Shown here piece after piece: positions 1 to 5,790 of a stretch of DNA of 6,492 bases. A model generated the notes under the pieces. It did no database searches, was not told the origin of the DNA, and worked only from the letters and a program-made list of their open reading frames with translations. The translations under genes and the position numbers were made by a program. Position 1 is the first letter of the stretch. Each line of letters begins with the position of its first letter. The stretch lies in assembly GCA_944386395.1 (NCBI GenBank), contig CALXAZ010000182.1:1-6492 (forward strand). The letters run 5' to 3'. This DNA is from an uncultured Clostridia bacterium. GTDB lineage: Bacteria; Bacillota; Clostridia; Oscillospirales; JAAYOS01.

Positions 1-315
1 GCGGCACATTTCCGGCCACAGGTAGCGTTCATCCGCAAAGCCCCGCCGCTTTCCTGCGGTGGAGAAGGGCTGGCACGGGAATCCGCCGGAGAGGATGGTG
101 ATGGTTTCAAGTCCTGTTTTCTCAAAAAACGCCTCCTTTGTGAATGTAGTGATGTCCCGGAATTTCGGCACATCCGGCCAATGCTTTTGCAGGATGGAGT
201 AGGGATAATCCGCCCACTCGCATTGACAGACCGTTTCAAAGCCTACCGCCTCCGCCGCCAGGCCCAGCCCACCGATACCGGAAAAGAGGCTGACATGAGT
301 GAGGCGGTCAGGCAT
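1..315 (-). CDS. DNA (cytosine-5-)-methyltransferase, N-terminal part (runs off window)
   Basis: This is the first 105 codons of a C5-cytosine DNA methyltransferase (Dcm/HhaI family), which transfers a methyl group from S-adenosylmethionine to cytosine in a short DNA target. The reverse strand from the ATG at 315-313 reads MPDRLTHVSLFSGIGGLGLA, which contains AdoMet-binding motif I (FSGIGG). Catalytic motif IV, GGFPCQPFS, follows near residue 80 and holds the Pro-Cys nucleophile, then the TAGKRRGF-type segment typical of the family. No stop is reached, so the target-recognition domain and C-terminus lie outside the window. The start overlaps the end of the preceding 107-aa gene by 8 nt (ATGCCTGA), suggesting translational coupling. 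A weak GAGGAT precedes the start. Methyltransferases of this kind are common backbone genes of Tn1549-like ICEs and probably protect the element from host restriction. The family is certain; the target sequence cannot be told. Confidence 0.93.
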   Translation of the reverse strand, partial: MPDRLTHVSLFSGIGGLGLAAEAVGFETVCQCEWADYPYSILQKHWPDVPKFRDITTFTKEAFFEKTGLETITILSGGFPCQPFSTAGKRRGFADERYLWPEMCR

Positions 316-631
316 GGGGCTGATCCTCGTCGTCCTCGCCCTCCACATAGAAAGCGTCCAGCTCGCACAGCTCCAGAGCCTTCAGCCGGGCAAGGTCGGC
401 CTTGTCGCCGAACACCAGATAGCGGACAGGGATGCTCCAGCAGTCAAACATCTGGTCGGAGATCTCGCCATACCGCCGGGCGGTGTCGATCAGGTTCTCC
501 ATGTCCCGACGGTCCTTGATCTTCCCGGCAAGGAAGGCCAGCAGGTGGAGCAGCCCATAGAGATGCACTTCCTCGTCAATGTGGGCCTCGTAGGTCTTTT
601 CCTCGATTACATACAGCTTTTCCTGTTCCAT
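308..631 (-). CDS. Hypothetical 107-aa ICE backbone protein
   Basis: I do not recognise a family for this small protein. It starts at the ATG at 631-629 with a strong ribosome binding site (AAAGGAG at 638-644 on the reverse strand, 6-nt spacer). It is predicted to be soluble and mostly helical. A short hydrophobic run (LLHLLAFLAG, about residues 27-36) is too short for a membrane segment, and the C-terminus is very acidic (EGEDDEDQ). Its GC-rich composition matches the methyltransferase next to it, and its stop overlaps that gene's start by 8 nt, so the two are co-translated. This suggests an accessory backbone gene of the ICE, possibly working with the methyltransferase; that role is inference from position only. 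No promoter is visible in the 30 nt between it and the terminator upstream. Confidence 0.75.
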   Translation of the reverse strand: MEQEKLYVIEEKTYEAHIDEEVHLYGLLHLLAFLAGKIKDRRDMENLIDTARRYGEISDQMFDCWSIPVRYLVFGDKADLARLKALELCELDAFYVEGEDDEDQPHA

Positions 632-661
632 ATCGTTCTCCTTTCTGAATTTTGGGCATAA

Positions 662-691
662 GAAAACCCGCCTCGGTTGAGGCGGGTTTTC
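662..691 (-). terminator. Rho-independent terminator of the SEC-C gene
   Basis: Perfect 13-bp inverted repeat, GAAAACCCGCCTC (662-674) and GAGGCGGGTTTTC (679-691), with a 4-nt loop. On the minus strand the GC-rich stem ends in a short T run (TTTTCTT). It lies just 3' of the stop codon of the 465-aa gene (701), where its terminator would be expected. It also stands directly upstream of the 107-aa gene and would limit read-through into the methyltransferase pair. Confidence 0.85.
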
Positions 692-700
692 CAGTGTGTG

Positions 701-2098
701 TTATTTGTAGAAACCACAACATTTCTTGTACTTTTTTCCGCTTCCGCAGGGACATGGCTCATTTCTTCCTATCTTTCGTTTAGGCTTATTAAACACTTCG
801 GGATAAATAGGAGTTGTCCCATGCAGAACATAGTAGAACTTTCTGGTTTGATAGAGCAATTCAATTAGTGCAACTAACACATAGAAAAGGTCGATTGTTT
901 TTTGGATGAATTCAATTAGATAGATGGTTTGCGCATCGCCTTTCCCAAGTTGGCCAGAGGGAAAATAGCTAGTAACCTGATTCACTCCATCATAGGTGTA
1001 ACTATCATGACCTATTGCATTTCGAAGGCCGTTATCAGCCTCCAGTCCCATAAGATTATAGAAACTCTCAGCATTCGTACAAAACAAGAGCTTATTTCCT
1101 TTATTTCTCATCGAAATAAAGTCTTGGAGTGTTTTAACTGTCTTGAACGAAGAGTTCGCCATTTTAAAGCAGTCATTGCGATACTTCAAATTATTATAGG
1201 CAACTACAAGTGCCATAATTTCTCCAATTGCCTCGAAACACTCCAAGTAATAGTATTTTACATCTTCAAATGAGACCGTTGTCGTCCCGTTCCGAACGAG
1301 GTCTGGTTTGATTTTATAATTTTCCAACCCCAGTGCTGTTATAAAAAACGGATATTTTTCAACAAACCCATTTAATATCTTTAGCACTCTTTTTTCATAC
1401 TGATCAAGATAGCCGTTATCATTGAAGAATTCTGTTAATACTTTATATCCAGAGGAATTGGCTTTTACTACCTCACTCGTGCCATTCCAAATGGCATGAG
1501 AGGTTTCCTGATAGAAATTACTTGGCAATACCGAGCGGAAGCCCACCAAGAAAAGTTGATGAATTCCCCGCAAATATTCCAAATCATTATTTAAAGGGAA
1601 CTTATCAGGGGGTAGATAGTCTCGCATTTGCTGTGCTAAGTAATTGTGATTCCCAGATGTCCACAATTCATGTATCCGTCTTACAAAGGGCCAACCAGTT
1701 TTTATAAAATCCAGGAACTCCATATAATTATTAGCAAATTTTGAGAACGTGCTTTCGTCGCTAGGTTCTCCGAATCCCCCCATGGAATTCATAGATTTAA
1801 AGAAAGATGGTAGTGGGAATTCATCTTTAGCCTTGTCAAACGGGCGTATTTTTTCGGTCAGCAATTCTCCTGATATTTCAATATAATAATCAGGATCTTG
1901 CATAGGTACTTCAGTAGCATTCTCAAACGACATTGCAAATTGTGGTGCATCAGGGTTCTGATGAAATTCTCCAGAAATCAAGATTCCGCATTTAGCACAA
2001 TGAATTCTAATTGGATACTCTTCCAAATGACCAATCTGTGTGCGGGTTAAAATGATGCTATCGCAGACATCACATTTCAAATATACTCTATGAGTCAC
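701..2098 (-). CDS. Zinc-ribbon / HEPN-like / SEC-C protein, candidate defence effector
   Basis: A 465-aa protein of unknown function with three recognisable parts. The N-terminus holds a zinc-ribbon-like pair, C9-x2-C12 and C34-x2-C37. The middle is mostly helical and contains LRNAIGHDSY, in which R359-N360-x3-H364 matches the R-N-x3-H active-site motif of HEPN ribonucleases and related HEPN helical domains. The extreme C-terminus is a clear SEC-C zinc motif, RNEPCPCGSGKKYKKCC (C449, C451, C460, C461). There is no signal peptide; hydrophobic stretches after residue 390 (IDLFYVLVALIELLY) look like a HEPN-type helix rather than a membrane anchor. The start is a GTG at 2098-2096 with AAGGGG 8 nt upstream; no later Met would keep the zinc ribbon. 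It has its own consensus promoter and terminator and is far more AT-rich than its neighbours, so it looks like inserted cargo. The SEC-C call is sure, the HEPN call is motif-based, and an RNase or anti-phage role is inference. Confidence 0.85.
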   Translation of the reverse strand: MTHRVYLKCDVCDSIILTRTQIGHLEEYPIRIHCAKCGILISGEFHQNPDAPQFAMSFENATEVPMQDPDYYIEISGELLTEKIRPFDKAKDEFPLPSFFKSMNSMGGFGEPSDESTFSKFANNYMEFLDFIKTGWPFVRRIHELWTSGNHNYLAQQMRDYLPPDKFPLNNDLEYLRGIHQLFLVGFRSVLPSNFYQETSHAIWNGTSEVVKANSSGYKVLTEFFNDNGYLDQYEKRVLKILNGFVEKYPFFITALGLENYKIKPDLVRNGTTTVSFEDVKYYYLECFEAIGEIMALVVAYNNLKYRNDCFKMANSSFKTVKTLQDFISMRNKGNKLLFCTNAESFYNLMGLEADNGLRNAIGHDSYTYDGVNQVTSYFPSGQLGKGDAQTIYLIEFIQKTIDLFYVLVALIELLYQTRKFYYVLHGTTPIYPEVFNKPKRKIGRNEPCPCGSGKKYKKCCGFYK

Positions 2099-2106
2099 TA
2101 TATCGC

Positions 2107-2112
2107 CCCTTT
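2107..2112 (-). promoter_or_regulatory. RBS that decides the GTG start of the SEC-C gene
   Basis: AAGGGG on the reverse strand, 8 nt before the GTG at 2098. Together with the Cys pair that begins at residue 9, it supports GTG rather than an internal ATG as the start. Confidence 0.65.
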
Positions 2113-2118
2113 TTATAA

Positions 2119-2147
2119 ATTTTAGCTTACCTGCCCCCTTTTGTCAA
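2119..2147 (-). promoter_or_regulatory. Sigma-A promoter of the SEC-C gene
   Basis: On the reverse strand a perfect -35 box TTGACA (2147-2142) is followed, after exactly 17 nt, by a -10 box TAAAAT (2124-2119). Transcription would start near 2112, almost at the ribosome binding site, giving a leader of only about 14 nt. The -35 box begins 14 nt beyond the VirB4 remnant's stop codon, so the cargo gene has its own promoter and does not depend on the conjugation operon. Confidence 0.75.
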
Positions 2148-2161
2148 ATCACGCTCAAATT

Positions 2162-2983
2162 TTATACCCATACTTCGCTAAGGTCCACCTCGCTGGGCTT
2201 AGTGGTGAGCAGCTTGTAGAGTTCGGTATCCTTCGGAAAGTCATCCGCAAAGGGCGAAATGACATTGTTGAAGAACAGCAACCCATGACCCGGCTCGGAG
2301 TTGGTTACATAGGCGAGCTGCTCCGACGAGATGTTTAGCCGCTCCGCCAGTATCTTCCGGTCGCCCGCCGCCTGGTTGAGCATATAGATGAAGTCGCTGT
2401 TCTCCAGGAAGTTTTCGATCTCCGGGGAAGAAAGCAGGTCTTTGGGATTCTGGGTCGCCCAGGTGGGGATACCTCCCCATTTTCTGAACCGCTTCCAAAT
2501 CTCGGCGCTGTACGCCGCAGTCTGTTCCTCCTTCAGCAGAATGTGGAACTCGTCCACGAAGTACCAGGTAGACCGGCCAATAGCACGGTTAATGGTGATG
2601 GTGTTACACACCACGCCCTGGACAATGAGTATCTCCGGCTTTTTCAGGTTCTTGCCCAGGCCCTTTATGCCAAAGTAGACTAGACGGTTGGATCTGTCCA
2701 CAGTGGTGAGGTAGTTAAAGAAGTTCAGCAAACCGTTCACATACTGGTCTAATGCCCGGGCCACCCAGTCGGCCTCAGGGATATGCTGGAACAGCAGGGC
2801 GTTCATCAGGTCGCCAAAAATCGACATATTCTCCGGCCAGGGGTCGGCAAAGTAGGGTTAATAGATCATCTGTACCGCCCGGTTGATGACCGTCTTTTCG
2901 ATGGCCTCCAGTCCCGTCTTGCTGCCCATGATGAGCTCGCATAAGGACAGCACGAAGTCCGATTTTAGCGCCAGCGGGTTTTC
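2162..2983 (-). pseudogene. VirB4/TraE-like conjugation ATPase, C-terminal half (broken)
   Basis: This is the C-terminal part of the VirB4-like type IV secretion ATPase of Tn1549/CD1110-type ICEs, which powers mating-channel assembly and DNA transfer at the membrane. Recognisable parts in order are NPLALKSDF, the segment running into SIFGDLMNALL, the Walker B region WYFVDEFHILLKEEQTAAYS, the downstream WATQNPKDLL motif, NSDFIYMLNQAAGDRKILAE and the end segment FPKDTELYKLLTTKPSEV. The natural C-terminus seems intact. The N-terminal half with Walker A is missing: VirB4 sequence begins abruptly at about 2983, where it is joined in frame to a DUF6017-type gene. One in-frame TAA (2860-2858) then interrupts it, leaving a 221-codon ORF from an ATG at 2827. 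Without Walker A it cannot be a working ATPase. Upstream (VirD4, VirB6, PrgI) and downstream (P60 peptidase) partners usual for the family are absent here. Confidence 0.88.
2858..2860 (-). other. In-frame nonsense codon (TAA) within the chimeric VirB4 frame
   Basis: The reading frame VQMIY-stop-PYFADPWPENMSIF is continuous on both sides of this single TAA, and the ATG at 2827 is in the same frame as the ATG at 3364 (537 nt apart). A one-base change such as CAA to TAA would explain it. Without it the chimera would be one ORF of about 400 codons. Confidence 0.85.
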
Positions 2984-3364
2984 CAGACATGGGTTATCCA
3001 TGTCCGGGTTTTCCGTATCTGGACAAGCCGTATCCGGCTCGTCCTCACACGGCTGACCCGTGTCCGGGGAATGGGGCGTCTCGTAGATGACATACTCCAC
3101 ATCCACAATCTTGCCTTTGCTGTCCCGGAGGCGATTACGGACTATGTACCCGGCCCGTTCCAGCTCCTTTAGGGCTGATCCGATGCTGTCTGTGCCCTCC
3201 TTGCAGATTTTGGCCAGGCCCCTGGTGGTGTAGTTCCAGTCGTCCGGCAAGGACAGCATCATGGAGAGCAGCCCTTTGGATTTTAGTGACAGCCCCGCGT
3301 TGCGTAGGTGGTGGTTGGACATCACCGTATAGTCGCGGGTTTTCTCAATGCGAAATACCGCCAT
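2858..3364 (-). CDS. Chimeric ORF: DUF6017-type winged-helix N-terminus fused to VirB4 fragment
   Basis: A 168-codon ORF made of two genes. Residues 1-130 match the N-terminus of the helix-turn-helix (DUF6017-type) proteins of Tn1549-like ICEs: the opening MAVFRIEKTRDYTVMSNHHL, then a winged-helix domain (about 25-90) with LSLKSKGLLSMMLSLPDDW, TTRGLAKICKEG and ALKELERAGYIVRNRLRD, then a Pro/Asp-rich degenerate linker of PDT/NPDM-like repeats (about 97-130). Residues 131-168 (LALKSDFVLSLCELI to VQMIY) are instead from the middle of VirB4. The intact family continues into a DUF6017 C-terminal domain that is lost here. The start is well supported by AAAGGAGGTGAT just upstream of the ATG at 3364. 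The DNA-binding domain could still be made, so a truncated regulator or replication-linked protein may persist, but the native function is probably lost. The ICE family assignment is from memory of family sequences; the fusion itself is plain in the sequence. Confidence 0.82.
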   Translation of the reverse strand: MAVFRIEKTRDYTVMSNHHLRNAGLSLKSKGLLSMMLSLPDDWNYTTRGLAKICKEGTDSIGSALKELERAGYIVRNRLRDSKGKIVDVEYVIYETPHSPDTGQPCEDEPDTACPDTENPDMDNPCLENPLALKSDFVLSLCELIMGSKTGLEAIEKTVINRAVQMIY

Positions 3365-3597
3365 GTTATCACCTCCTTTCGGCGGTCAGGAAAAGTGGTT
3401 GTTTTCGGGGGAAAGATGGCCTCTATGTTGCCCGGACTCTCTGGAGGGGAAAACCTATGGGTGGCGACCTTCCGGTTGATTGTGGATGAAAAACGCAGTA
3501 TTTTTGCTCCTTTCGGTGCAGTTTGTAATAATACGAGAAATATATATTTTGTGTTAGATGTTGATGGTGATATAAGGTGCCATGAGGAATAACAGCA

Positions 3598-3723
3598 TCA
3601 TTCATAGTACATGAATTGATTATGTTGATTAAAGTTCTCAATCCGTGACTTAATATATTCAAGATATAGCTTGTCAAACCAGGCATTAATCGTAGCATAT
3701 AATCCAAATTTATATTTTTTAAA
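3598..3723 (-). pseudogene. Possible C-terminal gene remnant (41 codons)
   Basis: Between a stop at 3726-3724 and a stop at 3600-3598, the reverse strand reads 41 open codons with protein-like content: GLYATINAWFDKLYLEYIKS followed by RIENFNQHNQFMYYE. It has amphipathic-helix character and no start codon or ribosome binding site. I do not recognise the family. It could be the tail of a gene that once preceded the cassette, or chance openness in AT-rich DNA. Confidence 0.25.
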
Positions 3724-3732
3724 TTAGTATTA

Positions 3733-3747
3733 CGAGAAAATTTCTCG
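3733..3747. promoter_or_regulatory. Operator-like palindrome upstream of the ATPase promoter
   Basis: CGAGAAA (3733-3739), a central A, and TTTCTCG (3741-3747) form a perfect 7-bp-arm palindrome that ends 7 nt before the -35 box of the ATPase operon. A lone half-site lies at 3534-3540. The position suits a regulator site, but no regulator gene is encoded in the cassette, so its partner is unknown. Confidence 0.4.
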
Positions 3748-3754
3748 ATATATA

Positions 3755-3783
3755 TTGATAAAAATTTGAATTGAGGATATAAT
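3755..3783 (+). promoter_or_regulatory. Sigma-A promoter of the RloAB operon
   Basis: TTGATA (3755-3760), exactly 17 nt, then a perfect TATAAT (3778-3783). Transcription would start near 3790, immediately before the AAGGAGG ribosome binding site (3791-3797). This gives a very short leader of about 16 nt, as for the SEC-C gene. Confidence 0.75.
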
Positions 3784-3805
3784 AATAATTAAGGAGGCGT
3801 TGTTT

Positions 3806-5104
3806 ATGTTGTTGTATTTCAAAGTAAAGAATTATCGTTCTCTACGAGATGAAGCAATTCTAGATATGGAGGCTGCAGCACTAAAGGACTCGCCAGATAT
3901 CTTAATGCCTTTTCATAGAAAGAATTATTTGCCTGCAATTGCGGTATATGGAAAAAATGGAGGCGGAAAAAGTAACTTAATTCGTTCTATGTGGTTGGCG
4001 GTTCAATTCATTTGTAACGCACAAAGGACACAAACAGAAGGTGAACCTGTTCCTGTAAGGCCTTTTATGCTAAATGATTATTCTTTAAATGAACCTACTG
4101 CTTTTGAGTTTGCTTATGTACAAGGCGGAATTAAATATGTTTACGGTTTTTCTGGAACTAGGGATCATATTGAAAGTGAATATTTAAAATGTTGGCCGAA
4201 AGGAAGAGAAAAATTAATCTTTTATCGCGATAAGCAAGAGTTTACTTTTCCGCTAGATAATGAAAAAAAGCGTAAAGATTTAATTAGCGAAGCTGTGGGA
4301 AAAAATCAGCTCTTTTTTGCCATATCTTGCACGATGAATTACACTCCTTGTATCGAAGCAATGAAGTGGTTTCGCGAAAAAATAGTGTTCTCAAGGGATT
4401 TTACAGATATTAATCGAAATTTGATTGATTATAGAGAAGACGAAAGAATGCTTCAAGCAATTGTATCTGCTGCAAAAACAGCCGATGTTGGAATTGAAGA
4501 TATTCGTTTTGAAATTGATCAGCAAGAAATTGACTTAAATACCGAAAACATACCCAAACAAATGCGTGGAATGATGGCTGCACTTCGCGCTTTCAGTGAA
4601 GCCTTAAAGCAAAATGGTAATGAAGCCGAAGCAAATTTGAGTATGGGAAAATTAAAAAGTACAACATATCACACAGGCATTGATCAACTTGGAAAATCAC
4701 ACCAATACGAGTTAACTTTAAGTGATGAATCAGACGGAACAAGAAGATTAATGACATTAGCTCCAGCGATTGAACGCACTTTAGCAGAAGGGGGACTTTT
4801 GGTTGTTGATGAACTAGAAAAAGAAATGCATCTAATGCTTGTCGAATATGTGCTCAACCGATATCAAGAAAGGAAAAGCAATAATAACTTTGCACAAATT
4901 ATCTTTACTACGCATGAGACTTCACTATTAAATCAAGAAATTTTGCGGAGAGACCAAATATATTTCGTAGATAAAAATAGTAACGACGGAGCTTCTGAGC
5001 TATATTCTTTGGCTGATTTTAGTATCCGCAACGATACAAATATCCAAAAAGCATATCTGCTAGGGAAATTTGGAGCAATTCCTTCCGTTGAGGAGGTGAA
5101 ATAA
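3806..5104 (+). CDS. rloA: RloA/AbiLi-type ATPase of an abortive infection system
   Basis: A 432-aa ATPase of the AAA_15/AAA_21 (ABC/SMC-like) class, the sensor or motor partner in RloAB/AbiL-type anti-phage systems. The N-terminus (LLYFKVKNYRSLRDEAILDM) is the usual opening strand of this class. Walker A is GKNGGGKS (residues 49-56), the ABC-signature-like segment is LSDESDGTRR (305-314), Walker B is LLVVDELE (D335, E336), and the switch histidine lies in TTHET (H370). The middle (about 100-300) is the variable helical insert. All catalytic motifs are present, so it should be active. The ATG at 3806 is preferred because AAGGAGG (3791-3797) sits 8 nt upstream; an in-frame TTG at 3800 is too close to that site. 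The next gene begins with no gap. Codon use is much more AT-rich than the ICE backbone. By analogy with PARIS and other ATPase-nuclease pairs it probably restrains its partner until infection; that is inference. Confidence 0.9.
   Translation: MLLYFKVKNYRSLRDEAILDMEAAALKDSPDILMPFHRKNYLPAIAVYGKNGGGKSNLIRSMWLAVQFICNAQRTQTEGEPVPVRPFMLNDYSLNEPTAFEFAYVQGGIKYVYGFSGTRDHIESEYLKCWPKGREKLIFYRDKQEFTFPLDNEKKRKDLISEAVGKNQLFFAISCTMNYTPCIEAMKWFREKIVFSRDFTDINRNLIDYREDERMLQAIVSAAKTADVGIEDIRFEIDQQEIDLNTENIPKQMRGMMAALRAFSEALKQNGNEAEANLSMGKLKSTTYHTGIDQLGKSHQYELTLSDESDGTRRLMTLAPAIERTLAEGGLLVVDELEKEMHLMLVEYVLNRYQERKSNNNFAQIIFTTHETSLLNQEILRRDQIYFVDKNSNDGASELYSLADFSIRNDTNIQKAYLLGKFGAIPSVEEVK
5091..5099 (+). promoter_or_regulatory. 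RBS of rloB inside the end of rloA
   Basis: AGGAGGTGA lies within the last codons of the ATPase gene. The ATPase stop TAA (5102-5104) directly abuts the ATG at 5105, so ribosomes can reinitiate and the two proteins would be made in a linked ratio. Confidence 0.8.
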
Positions 5105-5776
5105 ATGGCACGCCGAATAAAAAGCAGACCAACAAAGAAAGCCATTTATGTATTTTGGGAAGGCGAAAGTGAAGAAGCTTACACAAAATACTTGAAAAAA
5201 CTCTTTTCAGCGAAGTCAACCATTAGAATTCATTCCGAAAAGGGAACCTTTTCTACTGCAAAAGCCTTCTTTCGGGGCAACATTCGTTTTAAAAACGATG
5301 TAAGTGAGCTTGATGAGATATGGTTCTTTTTTGACACGGAAGTGGATAAGGGGGAGCAATGGGACGAAAGCATGAGATGTTTAGAAGATATTATTCGTTC
5401 CAGGAGAAAAAACCCAATTAAAATTAGGCTTCTAATGACAACTGGTTGTATTGAATATTGGTTACTCTTACACTATGAACGGGTTGCGCCAAGAATTGTA
5501 ACGCCTGCAGATAAGGATAGAATCAAGGGACGAGTAAAAAATCATGTTCCTTTGTATGAAAAAGGAGACTATGATTCTATTTCAGTTATTGCCTCAAAAT
5601 ATCAAACAGCGGTTGAAAACGGGAAATGGTCTTTAACTCGATTAAATCAGGATGGTATGCCGCAACGAACAAAAGAAAATACTATGGAAAGTGATAAATG
5701 GCTGTTCAAGGGAACACACACTTTTTCGACAGTACATGAGGCAATAGAAATGCTATGTGCTTTACCTGAGTTTTAA
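5105..5776 (+). CDS. rloB: RloB/AbiLii-family effector
   Basis: A 223-aa RloB-domain protein, the usual second gene after this kind of ATPase (AbiLii in lactococcal AbiL). RloB proteins have a TOPRIM-like acidic pattern, and it is visible here: a basic N-terminus, a strand ending in the acidic turn EGESEE (residues 19-24), then a second strand FFFDTEVD with D77, E79 and D81, then TTGCIEYWLLLHYE (E117, W119, H123), the family's conserved E-x-W-x3-H segment. The rest is helical. The spacing of EGxSE and DxExD suggests a metal-binding nuclease-like site, so the likely role is the toxic arm that cleaves nucleic acid and stops growth on infection; the substrate is unknown. It starts immediately at the ATPase stop, and a hairpin follows 14 nt after its own stop, so this is a two-gene operon. 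Length is normal and no key residue seems lost. The family call is firm; the mechanism is inference. Confidence 0.88.
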   Translation: MARRIKSRPTKKAIYVFWEGESEEAYTKYLKKLFSAKSTIRIHSEKGTFSTAKAFFRGNIRFKNDVSELDEIWFFFDTEVDKGEQWDESMRCLEDIIRSRRKNPIKIRLLMTTGCIEYWLLLHYERVAPRIVTPADKDRIKGRVKNHVPLYEKGDYDSISVIASKYQTAVENGKWSLTRLNQDGMPQRTKENTMESDKWLFKGTHTFSTVHEAIEMLCALPEF

Positions 5777-5790
5777 ACTCTCATTATGGT

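Larger units (their letters stand above)
3365..3805. other. Divergent intergenic region between chimeric ORF and ATPase gene
   Basis: 440 nt without an intact gene. The left third (to about 3525) has backbone-like composition and holds the strong ribosome binding site of the leftward chimeric ORF. From about 3525 the sequence turns AT-rich. It then holds a possible minus-strand gene remnant (3598-3723), a 9-bp direct repeat TACGAGAAA (3532-3540 and 3731-3739), a palindrome (3733-3747) and the rightward promoter of the ATPase operon. The compositional switch near 3525 is the likely left edge of the defence cargo. Confidence 0.6.

Noticed and set aside
299..661. Plus-strand open frames over the methyltransferase and 107-aa genes
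   Set aside because: They lie opposite well-supported minus-strand genes with ribosome binding sites and family motifs, and have no ribosome binding site themselves.
2241..2678. Open frames on both strands inside the VirB4 remnant
   Set aside because: The VirB4 reading frame is clearly recognisable here; these are alternate-frame shadows.
682..2986. 13-bp identity GCGGGTTTTCCAG at 682-694 and 2974-2986
   Set aside because: One copy is in the terminator arm and the other at the fusion joint. The match is short and GAAAACCC-type stretches recur in the linker, so it is probably chance; noted only because it touches the joint.
3650..3677. TTGACA-16-TATTAA promoter-like match on the minus strand
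   Set aside because: It lies inside the possible gene remnant and about 285 nt before the leftward gene; such matches are common in AT-rich DNA.
3423..3707. Minus-strand 94-codon frame in the intergenic region
   Set aside because: Amino-acid content is unnatural (isoleucine/asparagine- and tyrosine-rich in the AT-rich part, then arginine/proline in the GC-rich part) and it crosses the composition boundary without a supported start.
3806..5776. PARIS (AriA/AriB) as the identity of the ATPase operon
   Set aside because: The effector has RloB hallmarks (EGESEE, DTEVD, EYWLLLH) rather than the DUF4435 type of AriB; RloAB/AbiL fits better.
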